A stretch of 13,217 nucleotides of DNA from Bryobacteraceae bacterium (GCA_030039005.1 JASHQT010000291.1:1-13217), one strand, 5' to 3'. Positions 5,707-11,218 are shown, numbered from the stretch's first letter. Numbers and translations are program-made. Notes: a model not told the origin generated them from the letters alone.

Positions 5707-5734
5707 CTTTCGCGTGGCGAGGCACACACGAAAG
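5707..5734 (-). promoter_or_regulatory. 10-bp stem-loop upstream of the secreted protein gene
   Basis: Read on the minus strand, CTTTCGTGTG (5734-5725) pairs with CACGCGAAAG (5716-5707) around the 8-nt loop TGCCTCGC, with one G-U pair. On the plus strand the same position is a C-A mismatch, so the fold favours minus-strand RNA. It would lie in the 5' leader if transcription starts upstream, or be an operator. The remainder of the 5656-5922 gap shows nothing I can name. Confidence 0.45.
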
Positions 5735-5922
5735 CGAGTACAACAAGTAGTTTGGCATAAAAAAGATATAAATACCACAACTTCAGCATCGGATTCGGAG
5801 GAGTTTTGAGCCGGGATTGGCGTCCAGCCGAGGATTAAACCCTTGTAAACATTGGTGTTGGAGGGGTCGGAGGGTCGATTTTTCGTGTTTCGGAACGCCG
5901 GAGGAGATGGGTGGGCAGCGCC

Positions 5923-6177
5923 TCACACGCTCTCAGCTTTACCTCTCGGTGACCCTGATTTGTATATGCGGTATCCAATGCCGCCGATGGCCCCAAGCAC
6001 CAAGACCATTAGAAGTGCTCCTCCGATGACTTGGAGCGGCTTGTGCAGCGCTAGGTGGATCAGATACACCTTGAACGTATGGTCGCTAATGAGGAAGGCG
6101 TAGGCGAAAAGCCCGGCCATTAGCAGCGCGATGAATTTCATCCACGCTTTGAGTTGGGGATCGGCTTGGGGCTTCAT
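5923..6177 (-). CDS. Small two-pass membrane protein
   Basis: An 84-residue protein with two hydrophobic segments, about 14-30 (FIALLMAGLFAYAFLIS) and 47-67 (LQVIGGALLMVLVLGAIGGIGYRIY), joined by the His-containing loop DHTFKVYLIHLALHK. The short N-terminus and the Lys/Arg-rich C-terminus may both be cytoplasmic. I do not recognise a family. The ATG at 6177 is the first in its frame; the purine-rich GAAGGTAG is about 12 nt upstream, a little far. It stands alone and diverges from the next small membrane gene. A perfect 11-bp tandem duplication lies just upstream. Confidence 0.6.
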   Translation of the reverse strand: MKPQADPQLKAWMKFIALLMAGLFAYAFLISDHTFKVYLIHLALHKPLQVIGGALLMVLVLGAIGGIGYRIYKSGSPRGKAESV

Positions 6178-6192
6178 GGATTCGCGTCTACC

Positions 6193-6214
6193 TTCATGTA
6201 TCGTTCATGTATCG
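6193..6214. repeat. Perfect 11-bp tandem duplication
   Basis: TTCATGTATCG occurs twice back to back (6193-6203 and 6204-6214), 16 bp upstream of the minus-strand start at 6177, within its promoter/leader region. It could be two protein-binding sites or a recent slippage duplication. Confidence 0.9.
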
Positions 6215-6333
6215 TCAGATTTTGAATTTTGGGGTAGGCCCGAAGACCGATGGGCAGCGTTATGGAAGGCTCCAGCGGTAGACCTTCACGGATGCAGGTA
6301 TCTCGCCTTACCGTCGATTATTAACTTAAACCG

Positions 6334-6576
6334 TTGGCTCCCTATCCCAAGTTTCGTGATTCTTGGTTAATTCGAGTTGGTGTAGGTATGTTTATCCTCG
6401 GAACGGGACCATTTTGGATTGCCCTCGTTCTTTACCAGTTAGGCTGGATCACTGATAATAATCCAGTGGGTTTTGGAATCCTCGCATTCCTCACGTTTTG
6501 GCCTAGCGTGATCTTGATAGTCGTGGGCGTGGTTTTGGTTTTGATCGCCAAGCGACGACGTGGTACCCGGCACTGA
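6334..6576 (+). CDS. Small two-pass membrane protein
   Basis: An 80-residue protein from a TTG at 6334, the first start after an in-frame TAA. Residues 6-12 (KFRDSWL) precede a first membrane segment (about 13-36, IRVGVGMFILGTGPFWIALVLYQL), a loop with WITDNNPVGFG, a second segment (about 48-72, AFLTFWPSVILIVVGVVLVLI) and a basic tail AKRRRGTRH, so both ends are probably cytoplasmic. Similar unnamed proteins of this size with an RNPW/RDSW-type start and a GI-AFLTFWPS segment occur in soil Acidobacteriota, which favours the longer start over the ATG at 6388. The role is unknown. Confidence 0.65.
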   Translation: MAPYPKFRDSWLIRVGVGMFILGTGPFWIALVLYQLGWITDNNPVGFGILAFLTFWPSVILIVVGVVLVLIAKRRRGTRH

Positions 6577-6767
6577 GGTGCGTTGGCGTCCCGGCGGAAC
6601 GGTGGGGGGTGTACCCGGTCCGCCGGAGTGGGATTTGGTTCTATAGCCGTTTTCCCTGTGGTACGCGGCTCATGCCGGTACTGATCCCTGGGATTCACAG
6701 TAGTTCGACTTCACCCATCAACGGGATTGTTCGGATTTACGAACTCCCCGACAATATATAACAATCA

Positions 6768-6781
6768 TGTCACCCATGACA
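6768..6781. promoter_or_regulatory. Short palindrome upstream of the pilin gene
   Basis: TGTCA (6768-6772) and TGACA (6777-6781) form an inverted repeat with a 4-bp spacer, about 40 bp before the Flp pilin start and next to the AT-rich ACAATATATAACAATC. It is a possible operator. I cannot assign a factor. Confidence 0.3.
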
Positions 6782-6819
6782 GACGGGGACCGGCAAAGTA
6801 CTTCAAGGAGGAAGTGGAA

Positions 6820-7014
6820 ATGATCGGTACTCAGACTGTGTTTTTCCTGCTGCGGTTATGGCGGGACCGACGGGGGCAGGATCTTATCGAATACGCTCTG
6901 ATGGTTGGTTTTGTTGCGGTTGCGGCGGGTGCCATTATGCCCGGCGTCGCCAGCAGCATCAGTACGATCTTCAGCCAAATCACCTCTGTGATGGCCAACG
7001 CCGCGACGAGCTAG
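6820..7014 (+). CDS. Flp/Fap-type pilin subunit
   Basis: A 64-residue prepilin: a short basic leader (MIGTQTVFFLLRLWRDRRG, 19 residues), then QDLIEYALMVGFVAVAAGAI. Gly19 followed by Glu at +5 and Tyr at +6 is the Flp-type prepilin peptidase site, so cleavage is expected after Gly19. The mature 45 residues form the hydrophobic polymerisation helix with a short polar end (MANAATS). Flp subunits assemble into tight-adherence pili. AAGGAGG 8-9 nt upstream makes the ATG at 6820 secure, against a longer frame opening at 6727. No tad/cpa genes (TadA ATPase, CpaB, prepilin peptidase) lie in the window, so this is an orphan pilin whose machinery is elsewhere; orphan Flp genes are common in large genomes. 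Confidence 0.92.
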   Translation: MIGTQTVFFLLRLWRDRRGQDLIEYALMVGFVAVAAGAIMPGVASSISTIFSQITSVMANAATS

Positions 7015-7228
7015 CCAAAGCGGGCGGGCGTGGTGCGCGTCGACGACACACATGACGGACTTCGCGGTGTTTTACAACTTTTCCTAAAAGGAACCGTTCC
7101 TGAGGGAAGTGTATAGAAGTGGCTCCCGGCATGGCGTTCGGCCTCGCCGGAATCCGCACGGGTTGACGACTGAGCGCACGTTTGCAAGCGCTATCCGTTA
7201 CCGTTCACAGTCTCCAGGAATCAGGCTG

Positions 7229-7237
7229 TGGTATGCT
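7229..7237 (+). promoter_or_regulatory. Extended -10 promoter of the peroxiredoxin gene
   Basis: TGGTATGCT at 7229-7237 fits the extended -10 pattern TGnTAnnnT, 34 nt upstream of the peroxiredoxin ATG, leaving a leader of about 27 nt that includes the Shine-Dalgarno. No good -35 is seen. The gap 7015-7228 also holds the palindrome AGGAACCGTTCCT at 7089-7101. Confidence 0.4.
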
Positions 7238-7271
7238 TTCGGCTAGTTCAAGCCTGAAGGAGGCAATTGCC

Positions 7272-7859
7272 ATGAAGAAACTGATTCTGGGGCTGACCCT
7301 GGCCGCGCTGTTAGGATTGCCTGTTTGGGCCGCTCTTAAGGCATCCGACACGGCACCTAATTTCTCGGCTCGGGCTTCATTGGCTGGAAAAGAGTTCAAC
7401 TTCTCATTGGAGGACGCTCTCCAAAAAGGCCCGGTCGTCGTCTATTTCTACCCTTCCGCTTATACGAAGGGCTGCGATCTTGAAGCCCATACCTTCGCTC
7501 AGGAGAAAGACAAATTCGACGCCGCTGGTGCTACCGTTATTGGAGTGTCGGCGGACAGCATCGACCGGCTCGATGCTTTTTCGACAGATCCAGACTATTG
7601 CGCCGGAAAGTTTCCGGTGGCCTCTGACGCGGATGGGAAAATCGCCGCCTCTTACAATCTAAAGGTGGCCAGCGGGAGGCCGGGTATGAAAGATGTGCGT
7701 GGCGTCGAGATCGGTCATGGCTTCATAGAACGCGTAACTTTCGTCATTGGCAAAGACCACAAGGTCATCGCAACGCTTTCGTCGGCTGACGACAAACTTT
7801 CACCCGATCAGCACGTAGAACGAGCGTTGGAGATCGTCCAGAAGCTCTCCTCGAAGTAG
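7272..7859 (+). CDS. Exported peroxiredoxin (AhpC/TSA, Bcp/PrxQ-like)
   Basis: A 195-residue thioredoxin-fold peroxidase that reduces peroxides through a Cys thiol. A signal peptide (1-20, MKKLILGLTLAALLGLPVWA) sends it to the periplasm. The mature part starts with the typical SDTAPNFSA; the active-site motif PSAYTKGC (61-68) gives the peroxidatic Cys68, followed by VIGVSADS (89-96), the FPVASDADGKIAASY stretch and RVTFVIGKD. Many Bcp/PrxQ enzymes have the resolving Cys five residues after the first; here that position is His73, and the only other Cys is Cys110 in DPDYCAGKFPV, so disulfide chemistry would use Cys110 or an external thiol. The ATG at 7272 is set by a strong AAGGAGG and by the signal peptide, against a frame that opens at 7182. 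It is monocistronic and convergent with the GYD gene. Confidence 0.92.
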   Translation: MKKLILGLTLAALLGLPVWAALKASDTAPNFSARASLAGKEFNFSLEDALQKGPVVVYFYPSAYTKGCDLEAHTFAQEKDKFDAAGATVIGVSADSIDRLDAFSTDPDYCAGKFPVASDADGKIAASYNLKVASGRPGMKDVRGVEIGHGFIERVTFVIGKDHKVIATLSSADDKLSPDQHVERALEIVQKLSSK

Positions 7860-7907
7860 TTCAGTTGGCGTCGAGAGCTGGTGGCTGCCGCCGCTTTCCC
7901 ATGCCAG

Positions 7908-7925
7908 CGTCGGTACGCTCCGACG
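7908..7925. terminator. Hairpin between convergent genes
   Basis: CGTCGG (7908-7913) and CCGACG (7920-7925) form a 6-bp stem with a 6-nt loop in the 139-bp gap between the convergent peroxiredoxin and GYD genes. There is no T-run on either side, so termination is only suggested by position. Several frames are open here, but none looks like a real gene. Confidence 0.3.
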
Positions 7926-7998
7926 GGTGTTCGGCTTCATCCCGGAATGCTGTTCGAGATTTCCTTTGGACTCCGATTCGTCTTCGGCGTATTGTTCG

Positions 7999-8319
7999 TC
8001 ACTGCCCCGGTGCTCGATATTGCGTCCTGATCTCAAGTGCCCGGTCTACCTCTTCGACAGTTAACAACGTTGTGGTCCTCACGCGGACGGTCCCCGTCCC
8101 AGAAGCCGTTAAACCGATAGCCGCTGCTCTGGTATTATCCGGTAGGTCAAGAATAATCACCACATCGTCGGAGCCGAACGCATAATAAAATGCTTCGACC
8201 TTCCCGCCGAGAGCCTTGACCGCAGCTTGAACGTCGGCTCTTCGACCTGAGGCAGAGTCTCCAATGAGTCCTTTGATTCCCTCTGTCGTGTAGGTAGCCT
8301 GAATCAAGTACTTTGGCAT
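7999..8319 (-). CDS. GYD domain protein
   Basis: A 106-residue protein covering one complete GYD domain: MPKYLIQATYTTEGIKGLI at the N-terminus, then a helix (RRADVQAAVKALGGKVEAFY, about 26-45), YAFGSDDVVIILDLPDN (46-62) with GSDD in place of the eponymous Gly-Tyr-Asp, and the last helix with LLTVEEVDRALEIRTQYRAP. These are small ferredoxin-like alpha/beta proteins, probably dimeric and cytoplasmic, with no settled biochemical role. AAGGAG about 7 nt before the ATG supports the start. Upstream, CTGAA-AA-TTCAG (8356-8367) is a small palindrome in the likely promoter region. The gene stands alone. Confidence 0.9.
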   Translation of the reverse strand: MPKYLIQATYTTEGIKGLIGDSASGRRADVQAAVKALGGKVEAFYYAFGSDDVVIILDLPDNTRAAAIGLTASGTGTVRVRTTTLLTVEEVDRALEIRTQYRAPGQ

Positions 8320-8431
8320 GGGCGTTTCTCCTTCGGCGGCACGGCGGCTCTATTTCTGAAAATTCAGTGAACTCGGGAGCCCGGCCCGGCACCGCCTTTG
8401 TGAGATTCTACCCCGACAGAAGGAACTTCAA

Positions 8432-8447
8432 GCCGCTGGCTAGCGGC
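8432..8447. other. Perfect 6-bp hairpin GCCGCT-GGCT-AGCGGC
   Basis: A short stable stem with a tetraloop in the gap upstream of the GYD gene. No T-tract follows on either strand. Function unassigned. Confidence 0.5.
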
Positions 8448-8514
8448 GACCGAGTGTAGGCCAATTCCGCCTTGGATGGCGGCTCATGTCAGTGGAGTGA
8501 TGTGCTCTCCACGA

Positions 8515-8546
8515 GTGCGTTGCAACGCCGGTGCGTTGCAACGCCG
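8515..8546. repeat. Two tandem 16-bp copies, each holding a perfect 12-bp palindrome
   Basis: GTGCGTTGCAACGCCG is repeated exactly at 8515-8530 and 8531-8546. Each copy contains the perfect palindrome GCGTTGCAACGC (8517-8528 and 8533-8544), with centres 16 bp apart, about one and a half helical turns. This is the layout of paired operator sites for a dimeric regulator, or of a short palindromic repeat that has duplicated. Confidence 0.9.
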
Positions 8547-8715
8547 GTTCGACGATCCACTGGACGAAAAAATAGCGGGATTCGAGAAGGCAGAACCCCG
8601 CCAGAATAGAGTCTCCCAATGCTTAGCCCGACGCGGGGTGAAGACAATACGGTCCTGGGAGTATTGCCACATCGTGTTCGGGTTCGTCCGGGAATCGCCG
8701 GGAATACCGCCGGGA

Positions 8716-9378
8716 TTAAATTCGGCGTACGTATCCCTCATTGACATTTTCCCGAAGGAAGTTTCGGAAATCTCGCTGGTATTTGGGTAAGCGAAGCTTC
8801 CCGTGAATCGTGCGTTTGTCCGTGAACTTGATCTCTGTTGAGGGATTGAAATAAGCAACCGCATTTTGCCGTGTGAGGACGAAGGGTGGGCAACCGTTTT
8901 GCAACAGAATGCCGCTGGCGATTAAGGACCCGGTGCGATGATTCCCTTCCTGGTACAGTTGGGGCTGGCTAAGGACGCCCACGTAAACTTGCGCGGCCAC
9001 CTTATACGGATTCTCCGTCTGGTGCTTGCGATACCAGCGGCGAATCGGCTTAACGTATCTACGGAAATTATCGAAGAACTGCTGCCGAGTGGCGCTGATG
9101 TGGCGACCGAACTCGCGCGGATCATATCCCCGACCAAGAAGCACAAGATGGTTGAGCTGCAACAGCGCTTCGAGACCCTCCTCGCTGAACAGGTCTAGGT
9201 CCTGGGCAACGATTGCATCGAGAAACTCATACGCTGAAAGCATGTTCTCCCGCACCGTGTCAGTGAGGTCATCACGCCGGGAATTGAGGGCGGCGTTGAT
9301 GGCCGGGAAGTGATGTTGGACATCGCTCAACTCTTCGTCGATGCGTCCGAGGCGCAAACGCAGCGGTTTTATTGCCAC
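8716..9378 (-). CDS. Fic-fold (Fido) family protein lacking the catalytic His
   Basis: A 220-residue protein. The N-terminal 100 residues are helical (RLGRIDEELSDVQHHFPAI, then ENMLSAYEFLDAIVAQ and LEALLQLNHLVLLGRGYDP). The core motif is QPQLYQEGNHRTGSLIASGI (138-157), followed by PPFVLTRQNAVAYFNPS (164-180). Fic enzymes transfer AMP or other groups using HxFx(D/E)GNGRxxR; here the loop EGNHR is kept, but the His is Gln138 and the second Gly of GNG is His147. I recall a family with QPQLF-EGNHRTG as its normal form, so this is probably the wild type rather than a mutant, and it should not be assumed to AMPylate. GTG at 9378 is the only usual start after an upstream stop (TGA near 9410). It begins 13 bp after the stop of a small hypothetical gene, so the two are likely co-transcribed. 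Confidence 0.72.
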   Translation of the reverse strand: MAIKPLRLRLGRIDEELSDVQHHFPAINAALNSRRDDLTDTVRENMLSAYEFLDAIVAQDLDLFSEEGLEALLQLNHLVLLGRGYDPREFGRHISATRQQFFDNFRRYVKPIRRWYRKHQTENPYKVAAQVYVGVLSQPQLYQEGNHRTGSLIASGILLQNGCPPFVLTRQNAVAYFNPSTEIKFTDKRTIHGKLRLPKYQRDFRNFLRENVNEGYVRRI

Positions 9379-9391
9379 TGGCAGCAGTACA

Positions 9392-9664
9392 TCACAAGCC
9401 CACGCCAGCTTTCAAGCTTCGCGAAGTCGGGACTGGCCGATATACGGGCATCGAATTCGTGTACCTTGTCTCACCGATGTGGCGGCTTGGACGGATCGAG
9501 CGAGTCCGGCGAGATCGCGTATGGGGATTTCCTTCCCAGTGGAGTTTTGAAACTTGAACGCCGGAAAGTGCCTGGATAATGGGTTCGAGAAGCCGGACGG
9601 TGGTGTCGATGGCTCCGGCGACTTTGGCCATGCGCCAAGTGAGTTCAAATTCGTTTGGTTCCAC
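9392..9664 (-). CDS. Small hypothetical protein upstream of the Fic-like gene
   Basis: A 90-residue product from a GTG at 9664; an in-frame TAG lies just four codons upstream, so the start is bounded. Residues 1-38 (EPNEFELTWRMAKVAGAI, DTTVRLLEPIIQALSG) look like two helices; the rest is basic and Ser/Thr-rich without predicted structure (RSRRTRSIRPSRHIGET, then PVPTSRSLKAGVGL). I do not recognise it. Its stop lies 13 bp before the Fic-like start on the same strand, so it may encode a partner of that protein, perhaps an antitoxin-like one, though the inhibitory Fic helix motif (S/T)xxxE(G/N) is not evident. No Shine-Dalgarno is visible. It could also be a degraded gene. Confidence 0.45.
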   Translation of the reverse strand: MEPNEFELTWRMAKVAGAIDTTVRLLEPIIQALSGVQVSKLHWEGNPHTRSRRTRSIRPSRHIGETRYTNSMPVYRPVPTSRSLKAGVGL

Positions 9665-9709
9665 AGGGTGAGGCTAGCATGTGCCGATGGCTCCAAGCCT
9701 CGCCGCTCG

Positions 9710-9775
9710 TTACTCTTTAAACAAATTCCTTAGATCGACTCGAAAAGCATTCGCTAGCTTCACCAGCGTCCTGAC
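9710..9775 (-). pseudogene. C-terminal remnant of an XRE-family HTH regulator
   Basis: Immediately after the TAG of the membrane gene at 9776, the same minus-strand frame continues as VRTLVKLANAFRVDLRNLFK-E and a TAA. This is the characteristic last helix of an XRE/Cro repressor and matches the end of the intact XRE protein at 10751-10972 (VRSLLKIANALKVQVRDLFG). The HTH itself is missing. A recombination has joined the 3' end of a second XRE gene to the end of the membrane operon, leaving 21 codons that cannot be translated on their own. Confidence 0.75.
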
Positions 9776-10225
9776 CTAGTTGCCTGCATACACAGCAACT
9801 ACGGCAACGACTAACAGCAACGCGCCAACTCCGAAAGTTCCGATCTGCCAGTGGAGGAGTTGATGGGAACGTTTTCCCCGGCGTCGGTTTCTGGTTCTAC
9901 GCTGCCGGAGTCGATCATCGATCCATGTCTTGGCGTAGCCCTTCTTACGCCAGCGCTCGCGTCTGCGTGCAATCTGCCCCGATTCCCGGAAATCCGTCAG
10001 CCGGTTTAGAACGCACGCTGCTCCGATAGCAATGGACGCCATGAGCGACAGCCCGGCCAGTACGAGGAAATAGCGGCCCCAGTAAAGCCCCTTCCGGTCC
10101 TTAAACAGAGTTAGGGCGAAACCGAGAGTGGCAGTAGCGAACGTCAGAATGAGATTTACCGCATACCCCATCTGCGTGATCGCAATCCCCTGCCACCGGA
10201 TGAAGCTGCCTTCGGAGTTCGCCAT
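9776..10225 (-). CDS. Three-pass membrane protein of unknown function
   Basis: A 149-residue protein. Membrane segments lie at about 16-38 (ITQMGYAVNLILTFATATLGFA), 49-71 (GRYFLVLAGLSLMASIAIGAACV) and 128-147 (IGTFGVGALLLVVAVVAVYA). Between the second and third is a very basic stretch, RESGQIARRRERWRKKGYAK to RRGKRSHQLLHWQ, which should face the cytoplasm. The segment NRLTDFRESGQIARRRE resembles a conserved NRL-DFR-TA-IAR stretch that I recall from small unnamed membrane proteins. It follows the next membrane gene by 9 bp and is probably its operon partner. The ATG at 10225 has no clear Shine-Dalgarno, consistent with coupling to the upstream gene. A truncated XRE tail abuts its stop. Confidence 0.7.
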   Translation of the reverse strand: MANSEGSFIRWQGIAITQMGYAVNLILTFATATLGFALTLFKDRKGLYWGRYFLVLAGLSLMASIAIGAACVLNRLTDFRESGQIARRRERWRKKGYAKTWIDDRLRQRRTRNRRRGKRSHQLLHWQIGTFGVGALLLVVAVVAVYAGN

Positions 10226-10234
10226 GTCGATGGG

Positions 10235-10651
10235 TCACGCCCCCAGAACGTTTCGTGGCCTGGGCTGTTTGAACCCCCGGAAGATCCATGGAGCCAGCAA
10301 GAACAACACCGCATAGCCCATCGCCGGTGGAAGCACCAGCAAACCAAAGAGCCAGAGGAACCGCTGAACGCGAGACTCAACGGGAACCGACAGCGTAATG
10401 TATTCGCCGAACGTCTTCCATTTCGGCTGTATGGCTAACCTTGCCTCACGATCCAGTATGGCCGCAATCCATGGTTGCTTTAGTTCTTCCGCTGAGCAGG
10501 GACCAACACAAGGATGCAACTCTAGCTCGTCAAAAGCATCCCACGTCCTCCAAAAGTTCCAGCGGTCGGGTGGAAGAATCAGCAGAACCGCGACAATCCA
10601 CGCAACTGTGAGCACGGCGTAGATGCGTTGAAAACCACGACGGTAGTTCAT
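10235..10651 (-). CDS. Two-pass membrane protein with a long external loop
   Basis: A 138-residue protein: RRGFQRIYAVLTVAWIVAVL (4-23) starts a first membrane segment (about 8-26), followed by a loop of roughly 75 residues with two Cys in HPCVGPCSAEELKQ, then a second segment (about 103-126, FLWLFGLLVLPPAMGYAVLFLLAPWIF) and the tail RGFKQPRPRNVLGA. The layout, a basic RRG-R start, a large loop and a second segment with PP-x-x-Y ending in W-x-RGF, is that of a common unnamed membrane family. The two Cys may form a disulfide if the loop is periplasmic. It is the first gene of a two-gene operon divergent from an XRE regulator; GAGG lies just before the ATG. Function unknown. Confidence 0.72.
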   Translation of the reverse strand: MNYRRGFQRIYAVLTVAWIVAVLLILPPDRWNFWRTWDAFDELELHPCVGPCSAEELKQPWIAAILDREARLAIQPKWKTFGEYITLSVPVESRVQRFLWLFGLLVLPPAMGYAVLFLLAPWIFRGFKQPRPRNVLGA

Positions 10652-10697
10652 GCCTCGATGGGTTTACGCCTCCCCACGCTTATCGGCTAAAACCGGG

Positions 10698-10717
10698 CTG
10701 TTGCTTATAGTCAACAG
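10698..10717. promoter_or_regulatory. Inverted repeat CTGTTG-N8-CAACAG, operator candidate
   Basis: A perfect 6-bp inverted repeat spanning 20 bp sits in the divergent promoter region between the membrane operon and the XRE gene. On the minus strand it overlaps TTGACT (10716-10711), a possible -35 box for the membrane operon. XRE-type dimers bind sites of this size, so autoregulation with control of the membrane operon is plausible. Confidence 0.45.
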
Positions 10718-10729
10718 AAACCGGCCTGA

Positions 10730-10750
10730 CCCCAATCCCATGATTAGGGG
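10730..10750. promoter_or_regulatory. Second inverted repeat, abutting the XRE start codon
   Basis: CCCCAATC (10730-10737) and GATTAGGGG (10742-10750) pair around a 4-nt loop with one bulged base. The right arm ends on the base before the TTG start and includes the only Shine-Dalgarno-like AGGGG. It could be an operator or a hairpin that limits translation. Confidence 0.5.
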
Positions 10751-10972
10751 TTGCCATCAGAGTCGGCGGTCGTCAAAGCCCTGGGGAAGCGGATACGCGA
10801 GTTGCGGGACGAGAAGGGATGGTCCCAGGAGCGGCTGGCTGAGGCGGCGTATTTGGATCGTTCGTATCTGGCTGGGATTGAGTCCGGGGCGAGGAATCCG
10901 TCGGTCAGGAGTTTGTTGAAGATCGCCAATGCCCTGAAGGTGCAGGTGAGGGATTTGTTTGGGGAGGCGTGA
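10751..10972 (+). CDS. XRE/Cro-family HTH regulator, C-protein-like
   Basis: A 73-residue protein that is a single HTH_3 domain: LGKRIRELRDEKGWSQERLA (11-30), the recognition helix around AYLDRSYLAGIESGARNPSV (33-52), then RSLLKIANALKVQVRDLFGEA. The pattern LDRSYLAGIESG-RNPS is close to the controller proteins of restriction-modification systems, although no restriction or methylase gene is in the window, so this is a domain resemblance only. The TTG at 10751 is the first start after an in-frame TAG at 10745-10747; there is no in-frame ATG. Two inverted repeats upstream could be its operators. It diverges from the two-gene membrane operon, and the tail of a second XRE gene lies at the far end of that operon. 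Converges with the next gene after 21 bp. Confidence 0.9.
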   Translation: MPSESAVVKALGKRIRELRDEKGWSQERLAEAAYLDRSYLAGIESGARNPSVRSLLKIANALKVQVRDLFGEA

Positions 10973-10993
10973 ATAGCCTTCCCGATGCGCCGA

Positions 10994-11179
10994 TTATTCT
11001 GACTTCGGTTTGTTCTTACTCCCCGGCGGACGCCCTCGTCGCTTCATTGCCGTCATCCACGCCGGTGGGCGTCCCCGACGCGTTCCTCTCCCCACCGCCA
11101 TGCGTTCGAGAACCCATATGGCTTGCATGATTTGATCGCGTTCCTCGCGTAGCTCAGCCAACATTTTGTTAATTTCCAT
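10994..11179 (-). CDS. Small protein with two AT-hook-like RRGRPP motifs
   Basis: A 61-residue protein from the ATG at 11179: an amphipathic helix, MEINKMLAELREERDQIMQA to LERMAVG (1-28), then RRGRPPAWMTAMKRRGRPPG and the basic end SKNKPKSE. RGRP is the core of the AT-hook, which binds the minor groove of AT-rich DNA, so a nucleoid- or DNA-associated role is likely but unproven. Similar short proteins with LAEL--ERDQI-QAI--LER and a doubled RRGRPP are, from memory, frequent in Acidobacteriota. The frame opens to a GTG at 11386 (130 residues), which would overlap the upstream gene by 47 bp; the shorter start is preferred because a promoter-like sequence (11187-11218) lies directly before it. 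If the longer form is used, about 69 extra residues are added. Confidence 0.65.
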   Translation of the reverse strand: MEINKMLAELREERDQIMQAIWVLERMAVGRGTRRGRPPAWMTAMKRRGRPPGSKNKPKSE

Positions 11180-11186
11180 TTCGCCC

Positions 11187-11218
11187 AGTGTAGCAATAGA
11201 ACTTTCAGGTCCGTGCAA
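11187..11218 (-). promoter_or_regulatory. Promoter candidate for the RRGRPP protein
   Basis: On the minus strand, TTGCAC (11218-11213) follows a T-rich tract and is spaced 17 bp from TGCTAC (11195-11190) and 20 bp from TACACT (11192-11187). Either -10 places the transcription start within a few bases of the ATG at 11179, which would again give an almost leaderless mRNA. Confidence 0.4.

Larger units (their letters stand above)
8320..8715. other. Intergenic region with hairpin and palindromes, no clear gene
   Basis: This 396-bp gap separates the GYD gene start from the Fic-like gene stop. It carries the small palindrome at 8356-8367, the hairpin at 8432-8447 and the tandem palindromes at 8515-8546. 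Between 8560 and 8715 both strands have open frames of similar composition: a plus frame opening at 8476 and running to 8790, and a minus frame from an ATG at 8741 to 8484. Neither shows a domain, and neither has a convincing ribosome site, so I call no gene. Confidence 0.5.

Noticed and set aside
7860..7998. Several open frames in the gap between the peroxiredoxin and GYD genes, one with a hydrophobic end
   Set aside because: No start with a ribosome site and no family resemblance; a 139-bp GC-rich gap is often open by chance.
8484..8741. Minus-strand frame from an ATG at 8741 after the Fic-like gene, and the opposite plus frame 8476-8790
   Set aside because: Both strands are open with similar third-position composition, neither has a ribosome site or a recognisable domain, and the minus one runs through the palindromic repeats.
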